This document shows, piece by piece, positions 1-11,322 of a stretch of 64,000 nt of DNA. Position 1 is the stretch's first letter; each line of letters opens with the position of its first letter. Location of the stretch: NCBI GenBank assembly GCA_011799875.1, contig CM022298.1, forward strand, positions 492,755,180 to 492,819,179, in the 5' to 3' direction. The notes below the pieces were generated by a model. The model did not search any database. It was not told where the DNA came from and saw nothing but the letters and a program-made list of their open reading frames with translations. This stretch comes from Thinopyrum elongatum (lineage: Eukaryota; Streptophyta; Magnoliopsida; Poales; Poaceae). The translations under genes were made by a program, and so were the position numbers.

Positions 1-1552
1 GTTGGTTTTTCCCTTGAAGAGGAAAGGGTGATGCAACACAGTAGAGGTAAGTATTTCCCTCAGTTAAGAACCAAGGTATCAATCCAGTAGGAGAGGAACG
101 CACAAATCACCACCACCTGCACAAACAATCAAACACTTGCACCCAACGCGATAAAGGGGTTGTCAATCCCTTCACGGTCAATTGCAAAGATGAGATCTGA
201 TAGAGATAGATAAACAAAAGATAAAATATTTTTGGGTTTTTTGGTATATAGATCTGAAAATAAAAGATTGCAAAATAGTAGATCGGAAAGTAATATGATG
301 GAAAATAGACCCGGGGGCCATAGGTTTCACTAGAGGCTTCTCTCATGAAGGCAAATAATACGGTGGGTGAATAAATTACTGCCGAGCAATTGATAGAAAA
401 GCGCAAAGTTATGACGATATCCAAGGCAATGATTATGCATATAGGCATCATGTCCGTGTCAAGTAGACTGACTCCTACCTGCATCTACTACTATTACTCC
501 ACACATCGACCGCTATCCAGCATGCATCTAGAGTATTAAGTTCATAAAGAACGGAGTAACGCCTTAAGTAAGATGACATGATGTAAAGGAATTAACTCAA
601 GCAATATGATGAAAGCCCCATCTTTTTATCCTCGATGGCAACAATGCAATACGTGTCTCGCTACCCCTACTTTGTCACTGGGTGAAATCACGCAAGATTG
701 AACCCAAAGCTAAGTACCTCTCCCATTGCAAGAAAAACCAATCTAGTTGGCCAAACCAAACCGATAATTCGAAGAGAAATACAAAGATATTAAATCATGC
801 ATAAAAGAATTCAGAGAAGATTCAAATAATATTCATAGATAAGCTGATCATAAATCCACAATTCATCGGATCTCGACAAACACACCGCAAAAGAAGATTA
901 CATCGGATAGATCTCCAAGAACATCAAGGAGAACGTTGTATTGAGAATCAAAGAGATAGAAGAAGCCATCTAGTACTAGCTATGGACCCGTAGGTCTGAG
1001 GTAAACTACTCACGCATCATCGGAAGGGCAATGGAGTTGATGTAGAAGCCCTCCGTGATCGATTCCCCCTCCGACGGGATGCCAGAAAAGGTCCCAAGAT
1101 GGGATCTCATGGGAACAGAAGGTTGCGGCGGTGGAAAAGTGTTTTCGTGGATGCCTCTGGTGGTTCTGGAATATTTGTGAATATATAGGTGGAAGAGCTA
1201 GGTCAGGGGAGTCCTGAGGGCCCCACAGGGTAGGGGGCGCCCCCCCTAGGGCGCGCCCTCCACCCTTGTCGCCGCCTCGTGGCTCTTCTGACTTGTACTC
1301 CAAGTCCCCTGGGTGTCTTCTGGTCCAAGAAAAATCATCATGAAGTTTTATTCCGTTTGGACTCCGTTTGGCATTCCTTTTCTGCGAAGCTCAAAAACAA
1401 GGAAAAAAACAGAAACTAGCACTGGGCTCTAGGTTAATAGGTTAGTCCCAAAAATAATATAAAATAGCATATTAATGCATATAAAACATCCAGAACAGAT
1501 AATATAATAGCATGGAACAATCAAAAATTATAGATACGTTGGAGACGTATCA
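1..1552 (-). repeat. 3' LTR of the Sabrina/WHAM-like element (truncated by window start)
   Basis: This stretch is collinear with 11344-12723. The inner border is the minus-strand TGATACG start at 1552, directly after the polypurine tract. Compared with the other LTR it keeps about 180 extra bases (roughly 736-905), lost from the 5' copy. By comparison with the other copy some 20 bases of its end lie outside the window. Single-base differences between the copies are scattered, about two per hundred bases in the part I compared by eye. The 125-codon reading frame at 107-484 is conserved in both LTRs but resembles nothing I know and is probably incidental. Confidence 0.85.
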
Positions 1553-1568
1553 AGCATCCCCAAGCTTA
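1553..1568 (-). other. Polypurine tract of the Sabrina/WHAM-like element
   Basis: On the minus strand the purine-rich run TAAGCTTGGGGATGCT lies immediately 5' of the 3' LTR start TGATACG. This is the expected position of the plus-strand primer for reverse transcription. Near-identical 16-mers occur at three internal places (3610-3625, 9498-9513, 10799-10814). Confidence 0.75.
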
Positions 1569-3782
1569 ATTCCTGCTCGTCCTCGAGTAGGTAAATGATA
1601 AAAACAAAATGTTTGATGTGGAATGCTACCTAACATACTTATCCATGTAATTTTATTTATTGTGGCATGAATGTTCAGATCCATAAGATTCAAAACAAAA
1701 GTTTAATATTGACATAAAAAACAATAATACTTCAAGCATACTAATAAAGCAATCATGTCTTCTCAAAATAACATGGCCAAAGAAAGTTATCCCTACAAAA
1801 TCATATAGTCTAGCTATGCTCCATCTTTGTCACACAAAGTACTCAAATCATGCACAACCCCGATGACAAGCCAAGCAATTGTTTCATACTTTTGATGTTC
1901 TCAAACCTTTTCAACTTTCACACAATACATGAGCGTTAGCCATGGACATAGCACTATAGGTGGAATAGAATATGGTGGTTGTGGAGAAGACAAAAAGAAG
2001 GAGATAGTCTCACATCAACTAGGCGTATCAACGGGCTATGGAGATGCCCATCAATAGATATCAATGTGAGTGAGTAGGGATTGCCATGCAACGGATGCAC
2101 TAGAGCTATAAGTTTATGAAAGCTCAAAAAGAAACTAAGTGGGTGTGCATCCAACTTGCTTGCTCACGAAGACCTAGGGCAATTTGAGGAAGCCCATCAT
2201 TGGAATATACAAGTCAAGTTCTATAATGAAAGATTCCCACTAGTATATGAAAGTGACAACATAGGAGACTCTCTATCATGAATATCATGGTGCTACTTTG
2301 AAGCACAAGTGTGGAAAAAGGATAGTAACATTGCCCCTTCTCTCTTTTCTCTCTTTTTTTTGGTGGGCTTCTTTGGCCTCTTTTATTTTATTTATGGGCT
2401 TCGTTGGCCTCTTTTATTTTTCCTCACTTGGGACAATGCTCTAATAATGAAGATCATCACACTTTTATTTACTTACAACTCAAGAATTAAAACTCGATAC
2501 TTAGAACAAAATATGACTCTATATGAATGCCTCCGGTGATGTACCGGGATGTGCAAGGACTCAAGAGTGACATGTATAAAAATTATGAATGGTGGCTTTG
2601 CCACAAATACTATGTCAACTACATGATCATGCAAAGCAATATGACAATGATGGAGCGTGTCATAATAAAACGGAACGGTGGAAAGTTGCATGGCAATATA
2701 TCTCGGAATGGCTATGAAAATGCCATAATAGGTAGGTATGGTGGCTGTTTTGAGGAAGGTAAAAGGTAGGTGTATGGCACCGGCGAAAGTTGCGCGGTAC
2801 TAGAGAGGCTAGCAAAGGTGGAAGGGTGAGAGTGCGTATAATCCATGGACTCAACATTAGTCATAAAGAACTCACATACTTATTGTAAAAATCTATTAGT
2901 CATCGAAATGAAGTACTACGCGCATGATCCTAGGTGGATAGATTGGTAGGAAAAGACCATCGCTCGTGGCCGACCGCCACTCATAAGGAAGACAATCAAT
3001 AAATACCTCATGCTCCAACTTCGTTACATAACGGTTCACCATACGTGCATGCTACGGGAATCACAAACTTTAACACAAGTATTTCTACAATCCACAATTA
3101 CTCACTAGCATGACTCTAATATCACCATCTTTATATCTCAAAACAATCATAAGGAATCAAACTTCACATAGTATTCAATGCACTTTATATGAAAGTTTTT
3201 ATTATATCCCTCTTGGATGCCTATTATATTAGAACTAAATTTATAACCAAAGCAAATTACCATACTGTTTAGAAAGACTCTCAAAATAATATAAGTGAAG
3301 CATGAGAGTTCAACAATTTCTATAAAATAAAACCACCGTCGTGCTCTAAAAAGATATAAGTGAAGCACTAGAGCAAAATTGCCTAGCTCAAAACATATAA
3401 GTGAAGCACATAGAGTATTCTAATAAATCACGATTCATGTGTGTCCCTCTCAAAAGGTGTGTACAGTAAGGATGATTGTGGCAAACTAAAAAGAAAATAC
3501 TCATATCATACAAGACGCTCCAAGCAAAACACATATCATGTGGTGAATAAAAATATAGCCTCAAGTAAATTTACCGATAGATGAGGACGAAAGAGGGGAT
3601 GCCCCGGAGGGCATCCCCAAGCTTAGGCTCTTGCCACTCCTTATTTCATAGTCCATCAAATCTTTACCCAAAACTTGAAAACTTCACAACACAAAACTCA
3701 ACAGAAAACTCGTGAGATCCGTTAGTATAAGAAAATAAAATCACCGCTTTTGGTACTGTTGTGAACTCATTCTTTATTTATA
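1569..3782 (-). repeat. Internal region of the Sabrina/WHAM-like element, LTR-proximal part, no recognisable coding sequence
   Basis: This is AT-rich internal sequence between the 3' LTR and the LINE. I see no conserved protein in any frame. The part from about 3068 to 3782 is repeated at about 8958-9726. The open frames of 60-80 codons here lack any motif and are considered incidental. Confidence 0.6.
3068..3782. repeat. Direct duplicate of internal retroelement sequence, copy A
   Basis: Same sequence and orientation as 8958-9726, starting with the shared run caagtatttctac and ending near gaactcattctttatttata. Copy A lacks about 58 bases present in copy B (about 9514-9571), lost just after the shared motif ccccaagctta. 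Confidence 0.8.
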
Positions 3783-6700
3783 TTTTTTTGCGAAAAAAAG
3801 GGAGATTTCATAACTCAAGGCGGCTTTTCAGCCGTACACAAGTTTATAATTTTGTCTGTGCCCGTACCAAACCAAATGGCAGTACGGGGTGTACTGCGCC
3901 CGTAGGCCGCGAAGCTATGACTAACTTTATTTTGAGTGCGTCTAATATGCGTAATCGAAATCTCCCGTGGGTCCTCTAACATGAGTGACTGGATGTCTCG
4001 CACAAGTGTCCTGTATCTTGACCGGTCCCCATGACTCGCGTTTAATCGAGACTGCCTAAGCACAGTCCAACTCGATGGCAATGGGTAAGACAGTCCGGTG
4101 AAGGGCAAGATCAAGGCCTTCTTTACATGCCATAAGCTCTACCTCTAGTCCATCATCGCATGTGGTGATTTGTCTGCATGCAGTAAAAATAATAGCGCCG
4201 GTATCATCTCGAAGCACCATTCCACCACCAGCCGCCCTTGTTTCCTTGATATAACTTCCATCAGTATTTAATTTGGTCCATCCATTGGCAGGCGATGACC
4301 AGGGAGTCTCCTCTTGCTGGTTTCCTGCATGTTGCATGTCGTGGCTGCTCTTGCTAGCTAGTACGTGCACCACCATTTTGCCTTTCTCAATGTTCCCCGA
4401 TGAATGTTGTTGAATGCACAGGAGAGAGTTTATATACCCCTGCAGGAAGCATGCGATGCTTCTGTGGCGGAACTGGCTTCCCATGCGTGAATTCATTCCG
4501 AACGTACCACACGCGCCACATAGTCATCAGGACCACCATGCGAATATTTTCTGAGAGCGGCTCGAGCAGGGTAAAAAGCCACTCTGGTCCGGTGTTGCGA
4601 ACATCATCAACGTCCGGCAATGGCCAGTCTAAGGCCATGGCACGCCAGAGATTCTTCGCGAGGGGGCACCTACACATTGCATGGAAACCATCCTCCCATC
4701 CCACGCCACAAATGGGACAAACGTCAGTATGTTCGAGGTGGCGAGAAAATTTATTTTTCCATGTAGCCAGAGAATTGGACACAAGCCTCCATGCAAAGAC
4801 GCGTACCTTCGGGGGAGCAGGGCACCCCCATATAATCTTCCTGATGGCTTGACGACCATTCGGTGCCCTGCTCGTGGCGGTTGCCGATGGACGCTCGCGC
4901 TCGTCCATGGCTAAGCGATAGGCGGATCGAACGGTAAAGATACCATTCTTCTCCGGCGCCCAGGCGATGATGTCGTTGGTGATGTGGGGCGACGTGCGAA
5001 TGCTAGTGATGGTGTCTATGTCCACTGGGAGGAAGTGGTGTCGAAGAAGATCTATGCGCCATGCGCCAGACTCGTCCAGGAGCTCTGCCACTCGCCTAAG
5101 GCGGCAAGTACTTTGTTGTGAGATGGGTTGGCGCGTTGGCTCCCTAGGCAACCAGGGATCCTGCCAAATTCTGATTTTTTGCCCATCGTCGATGCGCCAC
5201 ACGATGCCTTTCTTCAGGAGCTCGAGGCCATATTGTATGGCATGCTAAGTAGGAGAAGCATTCCCCGAAAAGACCGTGTCCTCGAGGCGGCCTTCCGGAT
5301 AATAACGAGCCTTTAGTACCTGCGCACATAGGCTATTAGGATTAGTAAGCAAACGCCAGGCCTGCCGCGCGAGAAGGGCTTGGTTGAAGAGACGGAAATC
5401 CCTGAAGCCTAGACCGCCCTTCATTTTATGTGCCAAAATTTTTGGCCAAGCCATCCAGTGCGTTTTCCGCTTGCCTTCAGAGGAACCCCACCAGAAATTC
5501 TGAACCATCCTGTTCAGATCATCACACACTGACATTGGAAGTTTAAAAACTCCCATGATATAAGTTGGGATAGCCTGTGCAACAGCTTTAATCATAGTTT
5601 CCTTGCCAGCAAGAGAGAGGGTGTCGCCCCAAGCAATAATTCTTTTCAGAAGTCTAGACTGCAAATTCTGAAATTTACCTCGTGACATACGGCCGTCAGG
5701 CGTAGGTAGACCCAAATATTTCTCTTCAAAGGTGACCAAATTTACCTTTAGTACCATACGGACTATCTCCTGGTTGTCCGTGGTACAAGAATTGCCAAAC
5801 AAAGCGCTGCACTTAGTCGGGTTGATACATTGTCCAGTGGCTCTCTCATAAGTATTAAGCAACTCCACTACCTTTTTAGCCTGTTCCTCCTTCGCTTTAA
5901 AAAATAGCAGTGTATCATCTGCAAAGAGCAAGTGAGACACACTAGGGGCTCGATGACAAATTTTTAGAGGTGTGTAATCTCCTTTCTCCACACCATCTTT
6001 CAACAAAGCAGACAGACCATCAGCCACAAACAGGAACAGAAACAGGGAGAGGGGATCACCTTGCCGCAGCCCACGCGACGGTGCAAACGAATCTAAGAGG
6101 GTTCCATTAAATTTAATTGTGTATCTCACCGAGGTGACGCATGTCATAATCTAGTCCACCCAACGGCGAGCGAAGCCCATCTTTTGCATCATTTGCTCCA
6201 AGAAGATCCAGTCCACCCTATCATACGCTTTAGATAAGTCCAATTTGTAAGCACAAAAACTTTTGTTTGGGTCTTTTTCCTACTGAATAAAGTGAATGCA
6301 CTCAAATGCTACCAACTCATTATCAGTCATCCATCCAGGGATGAATGCACTCTGCTCCAGTGAAATAATCTCATCCAAAATAGGCCGCAGACGGTTTACC
6401 AAACATTTGGCCACTACCTTGTAAATGATGTTGCAAAGACTGATAGGTCGGAACTCCGTGAGCCTTTCCGGGTTATCAACCTTTGGGATGAGAACGATGG
6501 AGGTATTGTTCACCCCCTTCGGCATTATCCCTGTCCGAAAAAATGCCTTCACTCCAGCAATGACCTGCTCTCGCATAACTGCCCAGTTTCTTTGAAAGAA
6601 ACGAGCAGGAAAGCCATCTGGACCCGGTGCCTTGAGAGGTCCAATCTGAAAAAGTGCATCGGCAATCTCCTTATCCGTAAACTCTGCACACAGTCCAATG

Positions 6701-8582
6701 TTCATATGATCAGTGACACACGTGTTAATTAAATTAATCACCGGATCTGCACACAGTGTAGTGTCAGCCGCAAAAAGGTTAGAGAAATAGGATGTGGCCA
6801 TGGCAGCCATGCACTCATGATCTTTATGCGCCACCCCTGCATCATCAACAAGACATTTTATGCAGTTTTTCCAAGCACGCCATACCGCTTTCCGATGGAA
6901 AAACTTTGTATTACGGTCACCTTCCCGCAGCCATGCAACTCGGGACCTTTGCATCCAGAGCATCTCCTTCCTATAGAGGAGTTCATTCATCCAGTCAGTG
7001 GCCTCCCTTATTTCTTTCCTGTCTGCATTCATAGACATCAGCTCCTCCAAACGAGATCGAGACTTATTAATTTCCTTGATAACATTACCAAAATTTTTGC
7101 GACTCCAATCTTGCAGGGATTTCATCATATTTCCCAATCCCGCAGCAATATCACCCAAATTTAACATGGAACCCAAATTAGTCCAAGTGTTCATAATTAC
7201 CTCTGGGAGAGATGGGTCTCTCTCCCACATCACCTCATACTGGTGGCATCTCCTACCGGTCGCCGGTGCAGGATCCTCCAACACCCACCGCACTAAGATC
7301 GCTAGGTGATCCGAGCTAGGCGCCACAATGTGATCCACCCTAGTGCTCGCAAAAATGTCACGCCAAGAGTTGTTGGCGACAGTGCGGTCTAGCCGGACTT
7401 TAACATTAGCCCGGCCACCTCGGCGATTATCATAAGTGTAAGGTAGGCCTACAAAACCAAGATCGCCCAAGCCACAAACTTCCAGAACATCACGAAAATC
7501 AATCATCTGACCTGCCGACCGAGGTGTTTCGGAGAAGTGTTCGAAACTCCACATAGCCTCGTTGAAGTCTCCCACCACAACCCACGGCATGTCAGCTTGT
7601 TGATGAAGACCCCGAAGGAGAGACCACATGTGATGAAGGTCCTCCATTCGGGGCTCGCCGTAGACGCAAGTGAGCCTCCAAGGGGGCTCACCCGCTGCAC
7701 CACTCACATAAGCATCAATATGTCTTTCGTTCATAGATTTTACATCGAGAATCAACGACTCATGCCAATAGAGAGCAAGACCTCCACTCAGACCAACACT
7801 ATCAACTGCATCAAAGCCACTTAAACCTAGGTGAGGCCTATATCTTTTCATTCTATCCTTCGACTGCCTCGTTTCACACAAGAAAACAATACTAGGGGAA
7901 TAAGTCTGCACCAAGCTCACAAGATCATGAGCAGTCCGAGAATTCCCTCCTCCTCTGCAGTTCCAACTCAAAATGCTCATGTTGCTAGTTTGGTTTCTGG
8001 GTAAACCTGTTTGAGGCACATGTGTTGCATGCGTCTCCGGCGACGGCGCTGCCTCTGCGTGGCATATAGCTCCCCCGTCGGCTGGCTTCGGGTGGGTAGC
8101 GTCCTCACCGGATGCCCCTTTTTCACCCCAACCAACTTTCGAGTTCGCTGATTTAGCCAACGGCCTGTATGACGTTGGCGGCAGGATAGAACTAGGGTTC
8201 TTGGAAGAGCCGCCGGGGTCAAACTGTACGCTGGTTGGACGGGGAGTGCTACGATCCTCACCCAAGTCTGCTCCTTCTCCATAACCATCCCCGTCTGGCT
8301 GGGGAGGCCCTCTCACACTCGGGCGGTGCAGCAAATTGAACAGCGGCAGACAACCAGATGAGGCGCTGGCCTGCCCAGATCCATCAACAAGTACGGGGCT
8401 GCTACGGCCATGTAGAGCCAGCAGCGAACAGGCGGACGAGGCCGCAACGGGTCCGCCATGTGGCCTAGGCACGGAGACGGGAAGATCACCAGCGGCGGCC
8501 AAGACGAAGTCCGGCGGCGGCGGCGGCTGGGGCGTCGCCCCTAAATCGCCAGGTACCATACGCCCTGACGAAACGTCTTTTT
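3783..8582 (-). mobile_element. L1-type non-LTR retrotransposon (LINE), 5'-truncated and decayed
   Basis: On the minus strand the element runs from about 8582 to an A-tail at 3783-3789. It encodes, in order, an endonuclease, a reverse transcriptase, a zinc-finger reverse-transcriptase-associated domain and an RNase H, the arrangement of plant L1-clade elements carrying RNase H. No intact ORF1 (gag-like) is visible, so the 5' end is probably truncated. The 5' flank is LTR sequence and the 3' flank is internal retroelement sequence, two places that are not adjacent in the host element, so the insertion site was rearranged. ATAAAAAAAG before the element and ATAAATAAAG after it could be a worn target duplication. 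Confidence 0.85.
3815..8582 (-). pseudogene. LINE ORF2 pseudogene: endonuclease, reverse transcriptase, zinc-finger domain, RNase H
   Basis: Read on the minus strand. The apurinic-type endonuclease begins near 7980 with [12 protein letters not shown] and includes VVGDFNE and SSDHLAI, both typical catalytic motifs. Reverse transcriptase motifs follow: the FRPISLCN region near 6450, [12 protein letters not shown] near 6220 and the FADD box near 5920. A cysteine-rich zf-RVT stretch (CPICGVGWEDGFH) lies near 4700 and an RNase H with NTDGS near 4270. The gene is dead: in-frame stops lie at 6280-6282, 6151-6153 and 5245-5247, and the frame shifts near 4440-4500 and again near 4060-4110. The reading frame also extends upstream into retroelement LTR sequence (8583-8655), which is not part of the LINE. 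Confidence 0.88.
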
Positions 8583-8956
8583 TTATGTAGAAGTCCTCCG
8601 TGATCGAATCCCCCTCCAGCAGGATGTCGGAAAAGGCCACAAGATTGGATCTCACGGGTACAGAAGGTTACGGCAGCGGCAAAGTATTTTGGTGGACGCT
8701 TCTAGTTGTTTGGGAATATTTCTGAATTTATAGGCCAAAGATTAGGGTTGGAGGACTCCCGTGGGGCCCACAAGCCAGGGGGCGCCCCCCCTAGGGCGTG
8801 CCCTGAGGGCTTGTGGAGCCCTCGGGACTCTTCTGACTTCCTCTCCAAGTCCTATGTGTGTCTTCTGGTCCAAGAAAAATCATCGTAAAGTTTTATTCCG
8901 TTTGGACTCCGTTTGATATTCCTTTTCTGTAAAACTCAAAAACAAGGAAAAAATCA
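8583..8956 (-). repeat. Third, partial LTR copy of the Sabrina/WHAM-like family
   Basis: This matches the middle of the family LTR (about 1045-1405) and lacks both ends. On its right it joins directly to internal retroelement sequence at about 8957, and on its left it meets the LINE. It is more diverged from the two outer LTRs than they are from each other. Confidence 0.75.
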
Positions 8957-8957
8957 T

Positions 8958-9726
8958 CTCACAAGTATTTCTACCAATCCACAATTACTCACTAGCATGA
9001 CTCTAATATCACCATCTTTATATCTCAAAACAATCATAAGGAATCAAACTTCTCATAGTATTCAATGCTCTTCATATGAAAGTTTTTATTATATCCCTCT
9101 TGGATGCCCATCATATTAGGACTAAATTCATAACCTATGCAAATTACCATGCTATTTAGAGAGACTCTCAAAATAACTTAAGTGAAGTAAGAGAGTTCAA
9201 CAATTTCTATAAAATAAATCCACCGCCATGCTCTAAAAAGATATAAGTGAAGCACTAGAGCAAAATTGCCTAGCTCAAAAGATATAAGTGAAGCACATAG
9301 AGTATTCTAATAAATTCACGATTCATGCGTGTCCCTCTCAAAAGGTGTGTACAGCAAGTATGATTGTGGCAAACTAAAAAGCAAAGACTCAAATCATACA
9401 AGACGCTCCAAGCAAAACACATATCATGTGGTGAATAAAAATATAGCCTCAAGTAAATTTACCGATAGACGAAGACGAAAGAGGGGATGCCATCCGGGGC
9501 ATCCCCAAGCTTAGATGCTTGGTTGTTCTTGAATATTACCTTGGTGTGACTTGGGCATTCCCTATTTTAGGCTCTTGCTACTTCTTATTCCATAGTCCAT
9601 CAAATCTTTACCCAAAACTTGAAAACTTCACAACAGAAAACTCAACAGAAAACTCATGAGATCAGTTAGTATAAAAAAAATCACCATATTTTGGTACTGT
9701 TGTGAACTCATTCTTTATTTATATTG
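8958..9726. repeat. Direct duplicate of internal retroelement sequence, copy B
   Basis: Homologous to 3068-3782 in the same orientation. It continues rightward into unique internal sequence of the element, whereas copy A is interrupted by the LINE at that point. It includes a near-perfect inverted repeat around 9484-9507 (GGGGATGCC and GGCATCCCC arms). Confidence 0.8.
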
Positions 9727-10226
9727 GTGTAATATCTATTGTATTCCAACTTCTCCATGGTTCATACCCCCCAATACTACCCATAGATTCATCAAAATAA
9801 GCAAACAACACAAAGAAAACAGAATCTGTCAAAAACAGAACCGTCTGTGAAGATCTGAATTGTTCTAATACTTATGTAACTCCAAAAATTCTGAAAAATT
9901 AGGAAAACATAGTAAATTTTTATATCAATCTCGTGTAACAAATTCAGGGTTTTTGAACGCTCCAGTGAATTATTAAAATTCTGAGACTGGACGCAAAACT
10001 TTCTGTTTTTCAGCAAGATCAAATCAACTATCACCGTAAGCCATCCCAAAGGTCTTACTTGGCACAAACACTAATTAAAACACCAATACACATCTAACAA
10101 GAGGCTAGATGAAAAATTTATTGAAAAACAGAACCAAAAAAGTAAAAATAAAAATAAAATTGGGTTGCCTCCCTACAAGCGTTATTGTTTAACGCCCCTA
10201 GCTAGGCATAAAGATTTCAATGATGC
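9727..10226 (-). repeat. Internal region of the Sabrina/WHAM-like element without recognisable genes
   Basis: AT-rich internal sequence between copy B of the duplicated segment and the small ORFs. I see no protein motif, RNA gene or further repeat in it. Confidence 0.5.
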
Positions 10227-10586
10227 TCACATGAAAGATAATAATTGAAACACAAAGAGAGCATCATAAAACATGTGACAAAAAAATTTAATTCTAACAT
10301 GCTTCCTATGCATAGGCATTTTATAAGCAAACAAATTATCAAGACAAGCAAAAACTAGAATATGCAAGGAAGAAGAAAGAAACAATAGCAATCTCAACAT
10401 AACGAGAGGCAATTTAGTGACATGAAAATTTCTACATCCATATTTTCCTCTCTCATAATAATTACATGTAGGATCATAATCAAATTTAACAATATAACTA
10501 TCACATAAAATATTCTCTTCATGATCCACATGCATGCAAAGTTGACACTCTTCCAAAATAGTGGGATTATCATTAAATAAAGTCAT
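10227..10586 (-). CDS. Short ORF of unknown function in the Sabrina/WHAM-like element (119 codons)
   Basis: The product is not recognised. It starts at the ATGA that also ends the upstream 160-codon frame, so the two ORFs overlap by four bases in different frames. The second half is strongly hydrophobic (LPLVMLRLLLFLSSSLHILV), suggesting one or two membrane-like segments, but no retroviral domain is visible. A peptide stretch near its start resembles part of the upstream ORF (NDNPTILEECQL against NNDPTTLEYDQL), so a frameshift within a single repetitive ancestral frame is another explanation. It lies in the 5' part of the internal region. Function and expression are unknown. Confidence 0.35.
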   Translation of the reverse strand: MTLFNDNPTILEECQLCMHVDHEENILCDSYIVKFDYDPTCNYYERGKYGCRNFHVTKLPLVMLRLLLFLSSSLHILVFACLDNLFAYKMPMHRKHVRIKFFCHMFYDALFVFQLLSFM

Positions 10587-11065
10587 GACCTCTCCAAGCC
10601 CACTTTTATCAAAAAATTCCTAAGTTGATCATACTCCAAAGTAGTGGGATCATTATTACCTAGAGTTGACACTCTTCCAAACCCACTCTCAATATTATTG
10701 CAAACATATTCATCATGATGCTTAAATAAATTTTCAAGATCATAAGAAAAATCACTCCAATCGTGATCATTGCAACAAGTAGTGGACCTAGCAAAACTAG
10801 CATCCCCAAGCTTAGGGTTTTCCATATCATTAACACAACTGACATTAATAGAATTTATAGTAGAACCATTGCAATCATGCTTTTCATCCAAGGAGCTATC
10901 GTGAATCACTTCATAGATTTCTTCTTTTAACACTTCATCACAATTTTCAGATTCACGAATTTCAAGCAAAACTTCATAAAGATAATCTAGTGCACTCAAA
11001 TCACTAGAAATTGGTTCATCATAATTGGATCTCTTAAAAAGATTAGCATGTGGATGAGGATCCAT
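10583..11065 (-). CDS. Short acidic ORF of unknown function in the Sabrina/WHAM-like element (160 codons)
   Basis: It begins about 225 bases downstream of the primer-binding site, the position where gag would start, with MDPHPHANLF. The product is acidic and rich in Asp, Glu, Asn and Ser, with no zinc knuckle, protease or other retroviral motif. I recognise it only as the kind of leader protein seen in non-autonomous elements of this Triticeae group. It ends at the TGA overlapping the ATG of the next small ORF. One of the polypurine-tract-like 16-mers (10799-10814) lies inside it. Whether it is translated is unknown. Confidence 0.45.
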   Translation of the reverse strand: MDPHPHANLFKRSNYDEPISSDLSALDYLYEVLLEIRESENCDEVLKEEIYEVIHDSSLDEKHDCNGSTINSINVSCVNDMENPKLGDASFARSTTCCNDHDWSDFSYDLENLFKHHDEYVCNNIESGFGRVSTLGNNDPTTLEYDQLRNFLIKVGLERS

Positions 11066-11290
11066 AAACTTTTAGCAAGCGAAGATGCAAGCAAAAAGAA
11101 GGCACATGGTAATACAAGCAAACAAAAGATCGAACGGAAAGAAGGCAAACAAAAAGGGCAAATATTTTTATGTTTTTTTTTAAATCATTTTAGAAGTGGG
11201 GGAGAGGAAAACGAGAGGCAAATGGCGAATAATGTAATGCAAGAGATGACAGTTTATGATGGGTACTTGGTATGTCTTGACTTGGCGTAG

Positions 11291-11311
11291 ATCTCCCCGG
11301 CAACGGGGCCA
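11291..11311 (-). other. Primer-binding site, tRNA-Asp type
   Basis: The minus strand reads TGGCCCCGTTGCCGGGGAG, one base off the TGGCGCCGTTGCCGGGGA expected for priming by tRNA-Asp in Athila-lineage elements. It sits a few bases inside the 5' LTR. Confidence 0.65.
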
Positions 11312-11322
11312 GAAATTCTTCC

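Noticed and set aside
107..484. 125-codon minus-strand frame conserved at 11448-11825
   Set aside because: It is conserved only because both copies are LTRs of one element; it has no protein motif and lies in non-coding LTR sequence.
4400..5316. Plus-strand ORFs of 62-150 codons over the LINE
   Set aside because: They are shadows of the minus-strand reverse transcriptase and RNase H frames, which carry the recognisable motifs.
8583..8655. First ~24 codons of the LINE endonuclease frame as genuine ORF start
   Set aside because: These bases are LTR sequence of the host element; the frame merely happens to be open into the flank.
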